Made by a program: the position numbers and the translations under genes. The notes beneath the pieces were generated by a model that was given only the letters and a program-made list of their open reading frames with translations, did not search any database and was not told where the DNA came from. From Diphasiastrum complanatum (Eukaryota; Streptophyta; Lycopodiopsida; Lycopodiales; Lycopodiaceae), in NCBI GenBank assembly GCA_029204225.1, contig CM055107.1, positions 11,789,068 to 11,853,067 of the forward strand: a DNA stretch of 64,000 bases, in the 5' to 3' direction. Positions within the stretch are counted from its first letter, which is position 1. Every line of letters starts with the position of its first letter. Of the stretch, positions 12,640 through 24,100 are shown piece by piece.

Positions 12640-15600
12640 ATCTTGTGAGATCTGTTTGATCAATAAGTTCAACGATGATGATTTCCACGTGTGGAAATTC
12701 AAAATGAGGATGATACGAGAAAGAACTTTGGGGATACGTCAACAGTTCAATAGCCAAGCTGGCTGAACCTAACATGCTGACCACTTGGGAAGCTAAGGAT
12801 GGCAAAGCATTAGCCATTGTATCTCTGAATCTTAAAGATTCACAAATAGCTCATCTGGCAAATTGTTCCAGCTCCAAAGAAGCATGGGACATTCTTTCTG
12901 GTCTATATGAAACAACAAATGTATCGACTCGTCTCTTCTTGAGAAAGAAGTTCATGTCGTTCAAGATGAGTGAAGGAACCTTAGTCACTGATCATTTGAA
13001 TGAATTCAAACAACTGCTAAATCAATTAGCTGTAGTAGGTTCGCCAGTATCAAACAAAGATGCTAACATGTCTCTTCTATCCAGTCTTTCTCCCTCTTAC
13101 GACAATTTAGTATTGCTCTTGGGCAATGGTCCTGACCTGTCTCTACAAAAGTTAAAAACAAGTTTATTGCAGGAAGAAGTAAGAAGGAAAAGCTTATCCA
13201 TGTCAAATATTATGACACTCGCCCTCTATTCGAATAAGCAATAGTTCCAGAAGAAGGAATCTTCAAAGGACAAGAAGACTAAAGCTAAGCAGACTGATTC
13301 AGACCATCAATCACAACCGCACAATCGACAACATCAAAAGCCTAAAACCAAACTCTTATGCAAGTACTGCAAGAGAACCAATGACAACATCAAGGACTGT
13401 CGAGTTCTCAAGCACAATGAAGCAAAGAAGAAGATGCAGCAAGATGGAGGATCTGATTCTGTTAGAACCTCTCATGAAGACCCAATATTGCTAATGGTAC
13501 AAGATCAAGAAGGTAGAGATGCCCTTCTATGGTATCTCAATTCTGGTGCTTCTCAGCACTGTTGGAAGTAAATCTTGTTTGTGCGGTGGCTAGATCTACT
13601 CACGGATGTAGTATAGTGTCCACTTTCTGAGATCTACATGAAGCTTACCATGGAAATGAAAAGTGCAAACAAAAGGGGAATGAGAGCACCAAGGCTTCCC
13701 ATCTGGTGCTCAGAATGAAAGCAAACTAAGGATTGGCTAAGGCGATACCCAACTAGCCACTACTTGGAGAATAAATAAACTTGCTAAGGCTTACCCAAAT
13801 AGCAAGGGCGACTAATTTAATTCCTACTGAACACCCAAAGGGAGATAAAATATACATTGTGGCTAATACTAAGGAAGTAAGCAATAATGAAATGCTACAA
13901 TAAAAATCGATGAAAAGGAGGCAAGAGGAGGCCCGAGCACCTTCCCTCAAGCCATGCACCTTTCCAAAGGGAACACAATGAAATACAAGATAATCAAAAA
14001 GTAATTTGTCATAATCTCAAAGTGATATTTTACAAGGGAAATGCCTCTCTTCTTTTAGCAAGAAGGGCCTTCCATAAGCTTCTACTAACTTATGGGATTA
14101 GTTTCTAAAACTTACCATTCTAAGGCTTCTAAACTTCTCAACTTCTAACCTAGAAAGCCTAAGACTCTAAACTTAGAACTCAAGATAACTTAGAATCTTT
14201 TATTTTCTAAGGTTTTAAGTTCTCTAAGTTAAGTTTTCTAACTTCGAAGTTTAGAATTTAATTAAATTTCTACCCATGGATTATAACACACATGCCATGG
14301 TAGGAGTTTATTAACAAGTACTCACACGTGGACTTACAATACACATGCCACGGTGTTTTATTTTACTTTAATTTTACTTTGTTGCTAACATTATCCCCCT
14401 CCTAATTGGATTGGCGGTCCCACACCAGTGGCAATATAAAGAACCCCACTCCTTATGGTGTGGGAGGAGTCAAGGTCGGTGCAGCTTGTAGATGTGGAAC
14501 ATTTTGTAAAGTGCTACTCTGTAGGAGATGATGATTTGAAGAAGTACGAGCATCTCCAGAAGATTTGGTTCTTTGATGGGTTGTATTTCCAATTGCTCAC
14601 GCTGAGGATTCAATGGATGATGTACAAGAGCTTGGGTTGCTGAATATGGTATGAAAACAACACAAGGCCTCTTTTTTTTTTTGCATAAAGTAGTGCCATT
14701 TGAATAGTCAACAAGTGAATAACATGTCGATTTTTTAATTGCGAAAACACCATCTTTTTGATAAGGAGTTTTCACTGTCAAAATATTGATTTTTAATTTT
14801 TTTGAATTTTTTTTAAAGGACAAAATCTGCAGAGGATGTATAAAAATTGTTCAGACTTTGGGCGATTTTGTGGTATGGTCGGCGATTTCTGAAATGGAAC
14901 TTTTGTTGACAGACAAGGATAATAGTGGAAAAAGTAATTTTCTGGCAGAAAACAAGCTAAATCACCACTAGCTACACACCACAACAGAATGGAGTAGCCA
15001 AGAAGAAGAACTGAACGTTACTCAATGCAACACGATCAATGATGTCAAATGCTCAACTACCCAATATTTTTTGGGCTGAAGCAATTTCAATAGCTTGCTA
15101 TTTGCAGAATTATTCAAGCACTAAGGCAGTCGACTCAAGGACTCCCTTCGAAGCCTTTCGTGGATACAAATCGAGTCTAAAGCGCCTCTGAGTATTTGGT
15201 TGTCTTTGTTATGTGCAGATTCTGTCTAACCTGAGAAAGAAACTCGATCATGTTAGTTGCAAAAGTATCTTCATCAAATACTCGACATCACACAAAGCCT
15301 ATCGAATCTATGATGTCGAATTGGGCAGAATCACAGTCAATCGAGATGTCGTCTTCATCGAAAATAGATTTTACGATTTCAAATAGAAGCAACCAATGCA
15401 AGAGTTCATTCCAATGACTCACATCACCATCGACAGGCTTTGACGTATGACTGTTCTGACAACAATCGAAGATACCCATGAAGGAGAATCATCATCTCAG
15501 CAATCGACTATTGTTCGAAGGTCTTCTCGACACCGACAAGAGTCTGATCGCTATATCGCTCAAGCATTCATCAGTTATGATGAAGCTGCCTCAATGGTAG

Positions 15601-16335
15601 GAGCACTATCAAGTTCAAATGTAGACAATTGGCGCATTACCATGAACGTTGATTGATGAAAAACAAGACCTGGTGTCTTGTTGAAGCTCCTCCTAATGCA
15701 AAGATTATCGACACTAAGTGGATCTTCAAGTTGAAGCTCAAACCAGATGGATTGACAGCCAAATGGAAAGCTCGACTAGTCATCAAAGGATATGAACAAA
15801 CTTAGCGGATCGACTACATTGCGACATTCAATCCAGTAGTAAGATTTCAGTCAATTCGAATACCCCTCGGATTGATCATATATGCCATGGTCCCGATCTT
15901 GCCTATACAGTCAGCACATTTTCACAGTTTATGTCAAATCCTGGCCTACCTCACTGGAAAGCTCTATTGAGAGTATTAAGATACATTCAAGCCATGAAGC
16001 ATTATGCTCTGTGTTATAATGGAAATACAGAATTCACTCTAACTATACATGTTTATTCTGACTTTGATTGGGATGGAGATGTGGACATGCGAAAATCCAC
16101 TTTTGGCCACCTAGGCTTTTTAGCAGGAGGACCCATTTCATAGAATAGTCAAAAGCAAAAATGCATTTCTTTGTCTTCCACAGAGTCCGAATATGTTGCA
16201 ACCACCTCTGCAATGAAGAAAATTATCTGGCTTAGAAGATTCTTAGAGAGAGTGAAAGTAATTCAAGAAGAGAGACAATATTCAATTATCTGTAATTACT
16301 AACGTAGTAAGATCACAACTCAATGTGCTACTACT
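12640..16335 (+). mobile_element. Ty1/copia relic 1 (gag to RNase H), interrupted
   Basis: Domain order on + is copia-like. Gag lies at 12660-13250, with the LTTWEAKDGKALAIVSLNLKD region and a long helical stretch. A zinc knuckle at about 13355-13410 reads CKYCKRTNDNIKDC and has lost its histidine. The protease start at about 13525 reads WYLNSGASQH, with the catalytic Asp changed to Asn. The frame is then cut by an inserted LTR (13560-14390) and non-coding DNA. Integrase resumes at about 14978 with SYTPQQNGVAKKK and continues to about 15390. Reverse transcriptase is reduced to its N-terminal part (WIFKLKLKPDG...KARLV, 15710-15870), followed directly by RNase H (YSDFDWDGDVDMRKSTFGHLGFLAGG...SSTESEYVA, 15930-16240). 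The YVDD core is deleted. Several stops confirm it is dead. Confidence 0.85.
13560..14390 (-). mobile_element. LTR in opposite orientation with polypurine tract
   Basis: The - strand reads TGTTAGCAAC at 14390 and ends CTTCCAACA at 13560, giving TGTT/AACA ends and about 831 bases. Immediately before it on the - strand (14391-14412) is AATTAGGAGGGGGATAA, a typical polypurine tract. This is therefore the 3' LTR of an element running right to left, inserted into the protease region of copia relic 1. The 14413-14975 remainder would be its non-coding 3' internal part; I see no polyprotein in it and no convincing target-site duplication (AGCAC on one side, not found on the other). Confidence 0.65.
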
Positions 16336-16338
16336 GTG

Positions 16339-17133
16339 TGTTAGATTTCTTATGCTCAGCCTTAAAACACATCGTTCAAGTAATGAGCATCCTGAAAGAC
16401 CGAAGGCCGATAACATATTTTTTGGCCTTCACATTTTTCCCCTTTGAGATTTTCTATGCCTTAAAAATCATTATAAGGCACCTTCGCCTTTTTTACTCCA
16501 TAGCGAAATATGCAACACACTGGCCAAGTGGCCAGGATACCTTGGAAATCATTTTTAAAGCACCTTCACTTTTTCGCCTTTTTTGCTCCATAGCAAAAAA
16601 TGCGACACACTGGCCAAGTGGCCAGAATACCTTAGAAATCATTTAAAGGCACTTTTGTCTTTTTTCGCATTTTTGCTGACCGACTTCACCAATGGATGAG
16701 TAACCCTAAAACATCTGGACAAACAAATATTCCAAAGGCGGGTGATGGTTACCAACTTTTGTACATATGCAAAGACTGGCATAAACAGCCTTAAAGGCTT
16801 GTAAGATATTTTCTCTCTTGTAAATCTCTATATTAGCTAAAACAAGCTATGTAAGTGTTAATTTTTAAAAATTCTTTTTTCAATCAAAGTTATCTGTAGT
16901 CAGCATTATCATGCTCAGCAAGTTGAAGTTATTACTTCAAGCCATTGTACTCACTATTGATTTTTTTTATCAGAGTGCAATTTTTGTCTCACTACTGCAT
17001 CGTTCATTTTTGCAAACTGTATGAATTCTTCTACTTAAATATTTCTGCTGCTAATTGTTGCGTTTCCGTTCCTACACGCCTACGCTCTGAGCAACCGAGC
17101 CTCTGCTGCGCTCACGACCACCATTTTACGACA
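16339..17133 (+). mobile_element. Copia LTR (795 bp) followed by a primer-binding site
   Basis: It begins TGTTAG and ends TTTTACGACA. It is followed at once by TGGTATCAGAGCA (17134-17146), the standard initiator tRNA-Met primer site of plant copia elements. It sits between the RNase H end of relic 1 and the gag of relic 2, so it is the 5' LTR of relic 2 and may also serve as the 3' LTR of relic 1. It contains an internal tandem repeat at 16465-16665. Confidence 0.8.
16465..16665. repeat. Tandem repeat inside the copia LTR
   Basis: Two full units (16465-16545 and 16546-16635) and a partial third all start 'aaatcatt'. Both full units carry the dyad CTGGCCAAGTGGCCAG (16520-16535 and 16610-16625). 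The unit lengths, 81 and 90 bases, differ mainly by a short C/T-rich insertion. Confidence 0.85.
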
Positions 17134-18480
17134 TGGTATCAGAGCAGACATTTCAGTAATCTGCATTTCTACTGCGGATTATCGGTCTTGTTTCTATCAA
17201 GACGACTTTCAAGCAAATGCGCAGCCAACAATATTCAAACAATTGTTGTTTCTACCAACGATCTAGTCCAACCAAAATGGATCTGTCATCCAGTTCATCT
17301 CTCATTGACAAACTCGATGGAGATAACTACCATCTCTGGAAATTCAAGATGAAGGTTATACTTCTAGCCAAAGAACTATGGTACATTGTTTATGGCACAG
17401 AGCTCAAACCAAAAGGTGATGTTGCCATCATCACCAAGTGGAGACTGAGAGATGGCAAAGCATTTGCCATGATCACCCTCAATATCAAGGATACTCGGAT
17501 CAGCCACATACGTGCTGCTCAGACCGCTAAGGATGCATGGGACATCCTAGCAACTCTCTACGACATTAGAGACGTTACATCCAAGCTCCATCTGATGAAG
17601 AAATTTTTCAACCTCAGAATGTATGAAGCAGATAGTGTTTTGAGCCACCTCAACACTTTCAAAAATCTTATGGAGTAGATGACTGCAACTGGCTCAGTCA
17701 TAGAAGATTCTGATGCACTCATGACTCTATTATTGAGTCTACCTGAAGCCTACAAAAATTAAGTGATGGCAATTTCTACCCAGGAGCACCTCACTCTATC
17801 AAGAGTAATCTCGTTGTTCCTACAAGAGGAGATCAGAAGATCAACATCCTCCTCAGGCTTGGGATCGGATCCTCAAGTTCTATATTCAAAAAATCAGAAG
17901 TCTAGATCCAAGAGATTTACAAAGTTAGACTCTACTGACAAAAAGGGCAATATGCAATCTAGACCAAATTTTGGTTCAGGATTAAATTCAAGCTCTTCAT
18001 CATTCCAACCTGTGCAAAAACTAATCTGTAGATACTGTAAGAGGACTGGTCATGAAATCAAGGACTACCGAACTTTGAAGTACAACAATGAAAAAAAGAA
18101 GCAGTTCCAGCAACAAGCACATAGTCGGAGAACAACAGGATATCAATTCCTGGTATCTAGACTTTGGAGCAACACAACATATGACTCTAGCATGCTTGCT
18201 AATAATACAGCTTTCGCATGGAGAAGTTGGCTTGCTGATTGAAGGTAGGTCTTGTACTAGATTCTGAGCAGACATTTGCTAAATATTGTTATGTCAACAA
18301 GCCAACTTCTCCATGTGAAAGTTGTATAATCAGCAAGCATGCTAGAAGTCCTTTCAGTTCCGACTCGGTTCATACTTCCAAAGGCTTGCTAGATCTTGTA
18401 CATAACGACATTTGTGGCCCGATGCAGACTGCTTCCACAGACTGCTTCTAGATTCATTTGGGTTTTAGTTGTCATCTATA
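17134..18480 (+). mobile_element. Ty1/copia relic 2 (gag, protease start, pre-integrase)
   Basis: After the primer site, gag starts MDLSSSSSLIDKLDGDNYHL at 17277 and runs, with stops at about 17678 and 17761, to a zinc knuckle CRYCKRTGHEIKDY (about 18030), whose last Cys is Tyr. The protease start WYLDFGATQHMT (about 18150) keeps its Asp. The element then jumps to a pre-integrase zinc segment (KPTSPCESCIISKHAR, 18299-18346) and the integrase start DLVHNDICGPMQ, and is cut off near 18480. Most of the protease, most of the integrase, and all of RT and RNase H are missing. A related segment lies inverted just before the pre-integrase part. Confidence 0.85.
18186..18278 (-). mobile_element. Inverted copia pre-integrase fragment inside relic 2
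   Basis: On the - strand 18278 to 18186 reads MSAQNLVQDLPSIS followed by KPTSPCESCIISKHAR, the GAG-pre-integrase region of a copia element. The last 48 bases (18233-18186) form an inverted repeat with 18299-18346 on +. Four positions differ and all four are synonymous (Cys TGT/TGC, Ser AGT/AGC, Ile ATA/ATT, Ile ATC/ATT). Confidence 0.8.
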
Positions 18481-19690
18481 TGAACCCCATCTATTTCCTA
18501 CACTCAAAGTTGTCCTCATCCATCTCTAGAAGAGACAACTGTAATTTTAGTCAGTTGATCTCTTTACTACATAGCCCTACTCTTGCTCCCTCCTTTTTAG
18601 CTTTTGATGATTTTTTAAATCATTCTTCTCCCTAAACGGGTTGTTTTTTCTTCTTTCTCCTCTGCAAAAAAACTTTGCAATTGCAATCTTCCTCCAACTT
18701 CTTAAAATCTATCGGATAGCCTCTTTTTGTATTCTTGTTTTCTTCTTCCTTAAGTCCAACCAGCTTGTTATCATTAACGTGTCTTGCTCTGTCTTTTTGC
18801 TCCAATTCCTTCTTGTCCTATTCGGATGTAATGGCATTAAGAAAAACTCAATTACACACCAACAAGGGCTTGAGAAAAGCTTATATTTTAGATTTCCTCA
18901 TCTTCATCTTCATTGTCACTATTGCTCCCTTCCTCAGCATCATGTTCTGGAACTAAGCATTAAAGATCATTTTTTACACCATGATGGTTTGCAGCTGATT
19001 CCTGAAGCGACTTTTGACAAATTGAATTTCCTGTAGGCCAAGATTTTCATCGTTGTTTTGATTTTTGGGATGATTCACTTACTTTGTCGTGCCTTAAATT
19101 CCGAATTTTCCTTTTGTAAAGCAGGGAGTTCCTCTTTGGTTGATACTCATTGTGATTTAACTTTTTTTCTATTTGTCATTATGACTTTTTTCTATAACTT
19201 GTAATGCTGATAATTTTGTGAACAATTGAATCAAATTGCTATGAAAATAGCTCCTTTTGACACTCCAATCAGTTTCTTCTTCTATGGATATCTCCCATTT
19301 GAACTCCTCAGATTGTTTTGTTTATCCACCAGCCACATGTGCGAATTGGTATACAATCAGATAAGTTTCAATGATTGTTTCAAACAACTATATCTGCTGA
19401 CAGAAACATTACCCAGTATGTTGATAAATTACAAACGCCAACATAATCAGATTAATTGCAGCTCATACATTATGTATATTGTTCGACTTCCTGTAGAATA
19501 ATAAAAAGCAAGGCCAAATGTAAACTTTCCACCCTGTATTAGTTCTACAAAAATCCAATCGAATGGTGTGATACACATCTGATACTGTGGTGCTCAATGA
19601 ATTATATACGTGTCCAGCTACAATATGTCTCAATCAAGATGCATATCTGCACTAATATTTTGCTAACCTGTTCAATCTAAAATAATTCTA

Positions 19691-19783
<93 letters not shown>

Positions 19784-21184
19784 TCAATACACCCACTTTC
19801 CTATTATATAATGGATAATGTCATAACTAGCAACTACTCAAGCTGTATTTGACATATTTATCAAAATATGCACGCCGGTCTGAATTTGATCAAATTAACT
19901 AACCTTATCCATTGTCAAGTACTCAGATTGTCAAGAGCAAATGAAATAGATTTTCCAGAGATATCTCATAAGCAAAGCTTTTCAAGTCACAGAATGTGTA
20001 TGAATAGCATAGACATCAGAATATTTTAAACCTTCTAAAAGAGGTTAAGAAAAAGCTTTCAGATTGAGCATACAGGCTGAGCATACAGGCATGCCTTGCA
20101 ACTTGCAACCTCATCAGAGACTGATGCTTGCACATCAATGGGAGAAAAAATTCATGAGAAAGCAAATACTGCTAGATCGAGCCAGGCACATCATGCTGCT
20201 GTTCCAATTATCTTCCTTCAGGAGCTGGTCAATCTGTCTATTCTGACTTGAGGTATTGAAAGCACCATTTCATTGTTGAACTGGAAAAAACTAAGTTGAA
20301 TCTCTATTTGGCAGCAGTCACACATGGAAGCATACGTGTAGCCACTAGGTGGTTCGTCATCTTCTACTCTGCATGGCATAGTATTATCAGCCAAACGAAG
20401 CAGATATCATAATAATAAATTCCATAAATTTGACATTGAAAGGCAGAAAAAAGTTTTCTAACCTTGAGCAGTGGGGCTTATTCTAAGATTTTTTACCTTT
20501 ACAAAATTATTTCAGAGATAATCTGTTGTCACATTGCTAATCAAACATTCCAGAGTGCAAAGAAAATCAATACACCTAGAACAATTAGACCTACTCACAT
20601 GCACGTGGAGTCTCACATATGGCACCTGCTTTTACAACACAGCAACAAAAGAAAAATCAAGATCAGAAAGCAAAAGCCTAATTGATTTGCTAATCAAAGC
20701 CTTATAACATAGACATGCAAAGGCCACTTGACAGCATAATAGGTGTACGTGCAGCTCATTAGTACTCACATATCTTGTGACATCACTTTTCAAAACTTAC
20801 GAGAATTGTAATGTTAGAATAATACAAACATATTCAGTTTCCTTTTCAGAGTTAAAGTGTTGTGAGCTGATCCCTAAAGTGTCTGAAAAGAGAACACTTG
20901 AGACTAGACTCCTTGTCTTCCTAAAAGGATACTGTTGTTCTCCAACCCTGCTAAAAAAATAACACTTGAAGTTGAAAGTTAAGAATCAGACGGTCATAGC
21001 TGGCTTTTTTAGAGCTTAGGTGTTGTAGGTTGGCTCCATAATATCCAGTCTCAACAAGAGCCAAACTAAATAATGTCAAGTGACAGAGAGGTTAGAACTG
21101 ATTATCTGAAAGTGAACAAACACCATCTTTTGGGTGCTAGGATGGATAATGGCAAAATCTTATCCCTAAAACATTTTCAAAATT
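18481..21184. other. Gene-free stretch downstream of the HPGT stop codon
   Basis: It separates the truncated copia relic from the 3' end of the galactosyltransferase gene. The 18500-19200 part is T/C-rich on + with frames that look like translated low-complexity sequence. It also holds a long (GT)n(GA)n microsatellite. The stretch just below 21185 will include the 3' UTR of the - strand gene. I see no other feature. Confidence 0.45.
19692..19781. repeat. Compound microsatellite (GT)n(GA)n
   Basis: About 39 bases of TG repeat are followed by about 50 bases of GA repeat. It is the reverse complement arrangement of the compound repeat at 4533-4598. Confidence 0.97.
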
Positions 21185-24100
21185 TTAGAGAGAGAAGAGT
21201 TCAGGAGTGTGATAATCATAGAGACCATTGGTTCGACTAGCACAACAAAGCCGCCGTTCATCCACATGCTCCACGTTGAGGCCCAGAAACCAAGCTCCCA
21301 CTGACACATCTTCATGACGATAAGTGTGCAAAAGTGCACTGCAGTAAGAAAAGTTTCAAAGAATCAACTCCATTATCGCTATTGACTTGTGTATTGACAA
21401 TCAAAAGTTAACTAGAAATGTCAACAATGCAGAAAGAAGTACAAAAGTAGCACAGTCTAAGGAGTTTGAAGTATTCATTGATGCAGTGAATAATCACCTT
21501 TCACAGTCTTCAAAATATGTCAGGATCCAAGGAAATTGGAGAATATGAAAAAAAAATTAATTTGTTGGTCACACTTGTGGTAACCTACTATTTGACCAGA
21601 GCTCCTTTGATACCATTCTCAACATGCTATTGTTTTTAGCAAAGGAAAGTCTTATACCATACAACATCCAGCTAACTCTAAAATGGACCAAAGAATGAAA
21701 AGATTAAGGGCATCACCCATTGATAGAAATATACTGTGCTAGAGCTTTTGAAATTCCAAATAATTGGCCTTCAGCATGAGTGAAGTACCTGGGAGCAAAC
21801 AGCATCATCACAGATACAAGGCCAGTTACTTAAAACATTAAATTTTGATGCAAAGAAAATAGGTACACTACAAATTATCCGACTTAGGCAATTCCAAAAC
21901 ATGATATGCTTTTTGTAAAGGCATGAGTATCTTCCTCCACACGAAATTTTACTTCCTTGAAGGTTCTTTCTATTTTAAAAGAAATGTCTCTTTCCTTCTG
22001 GTTGAAGAATTGACCATTACTATCCCATTTCAGTTATTTGAGAAACCTTTTAAATAAGATTTGAAGCTCTCTATGGTATCTCATTTTCTTTTCATATGGC
22101 TCAAACTTCTCTACAAGGCAAATTCTTGTAACCCAAGGACTGTTTGGAATTTTGAAAACCTTAACTTGTCCCCCCACGGTATGGTTTCCTCTTTGTAAAG
22201 CTTGATACGTCCTCTATGGTAGCATTTGTTAGTTACCTTCTAACTTCTTTAACTGATAACGGAATGCGTGATTCTCCCTTTTTTAAAATTACTGTTTTGC
22301 TACCAGAATATTATGTTGATTTTTTGCTCTCCTTTCTGGTAATCAGCAATTTGAAATGTCTTCCTTCTAGTAGCCCCATCCTATTCATCATAATCATATC
22401 TCATACATGTAATTTCAACAATATTAAATTACAAGTCTTTGGAGTCTTTATCATCATGGGTGTGTCCGGATTGTTCATCATTTTTCTACAAATAAGGGAA
22501 GGATCAAATGGAAAAGAACAATCTACTTATTACAAGGTCTAAGCTACCATTACACTTCTAGAGAGAGAAAGAAAGAAAGAAAGCTTTAGTAATGTCTTTA
22601 CCATGCCAAAAACAACATAAGACGAAAAAAGTACATGTCAAGTGTAAGGGAAAGCACCTTAAGATCCTACTTACAAGACAAACACAAAGGAACAACAATG
22701 GAGCAAAACCACCCAACCAATGAGAACCAATGAGAAGCCACCGATCAATCTCCAGTAGCATCACCCCCGACCCGACTAAGAGCATCCGCAACTTGATTAG
22801 AGCTGCCTCTTATATAACGGATCATGATCGAATTCTTGCATCAATTCGGCCCATCAGACTTTCCTACCTCGAAGATCATATTGATTACAAAAGTACTTCA
22901 GAGGGTGTGATCCGTCTACACTATGAATTTACTACTATACAGGTAGTGTCTCAAGGTTTTAAGTGCAAAAAAAACTGCAAATAATTCCTTTTCCTGTGTC
23001 GTAAAACGCAACTGAGGACTGGTGAATTTCTTGATTTCAAACGCTAGTGGCCTATCATTCTGTAATAGAACTGCTCCAATTGCACTATCACTTGCATCAC
23101 TTCTTATGACGTAAGGTTGATCTAGATCTGCAATGTATAAAATGGGAGCCGAAACAATCAGGGCTTTAAGTTTCTCAGAGCATTGATTCGGTTCCTCATT
23201 CCATACAATAGGTGGACTAGGTTAATTCCTCTTTTTCTTTTTGTTGACAATGCCTTTTGTCAAATTATTTAGTGGTGCCGCCACTTTGGCGTAATCCTCA
23301 ATACATCTTTGAAAGAAAACCATAAATCCTAAAAATGATTTAACTCGCTTAACAGTTTGAGGGATTGGCCAATCAGCAACTGTCTTGATTTTATCCTCAT
23401 CAATCTTGATCCCATAAGTCATGATCTTATGCCCGAGATAAACCAGCTCATGCTTAAAGAATGCACATTTTGATTCCCTAGCGTAGAATAACTCTTGCCA
23501 GACCTTCATCAAAACAATTTTGATATGCTCTACTCAAAGGTTGTAGACGAGAATATCATCTAGAAACACTACCACAAACTTCGCCAAATATGGATGAAAT
23601 AAATTGTTCATCGCTTGTTGGAGCGTTCGTTAACCCAAAAGGTAACACTAAGAACTCATAATGGCCAAATCTGGTACAAAATCTAGTCTTTTGCACATCT
23701 TCCAAATTAATTCTTATTTAATGGCACCTTGTTCTGAGATCTATCTTAGTGAAGCATTTAACCCCACCTAAGCGATATGTACAAGGTCGTCCATCCTACC
23801 TCTACATGAATCTTCAATTGCATGGAGGCCATTTTTAGGGCGAATGAGGCCATTTGACAGGGTTATAACGAGGGATATTTATTCTTAATAGTCACTATAT
23901 TTAATCCCTTGTAATCCACACACATCTGGAAACCTCCATCCTTCTTCGCTTTCAGAAGAATAAGAGCGCCCCAAGGTGATATACTGGGCTGGATATGTCC
24001 TCTCCTCAGATAGTTTTCTATTTGATTTGAAATCTCTATCTCCACTTTCTGAGAGAACCTATAAGGTTTCCTAGAGATAGGTTGACTTCTTGGAATTAAC

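Noticed and set aside
18021-18275. - strand frame containing KPTSPCESCIISKHAR as a gene
   Set aside because: It is the inverted copia fragment running into antisense gag, not a host gene.
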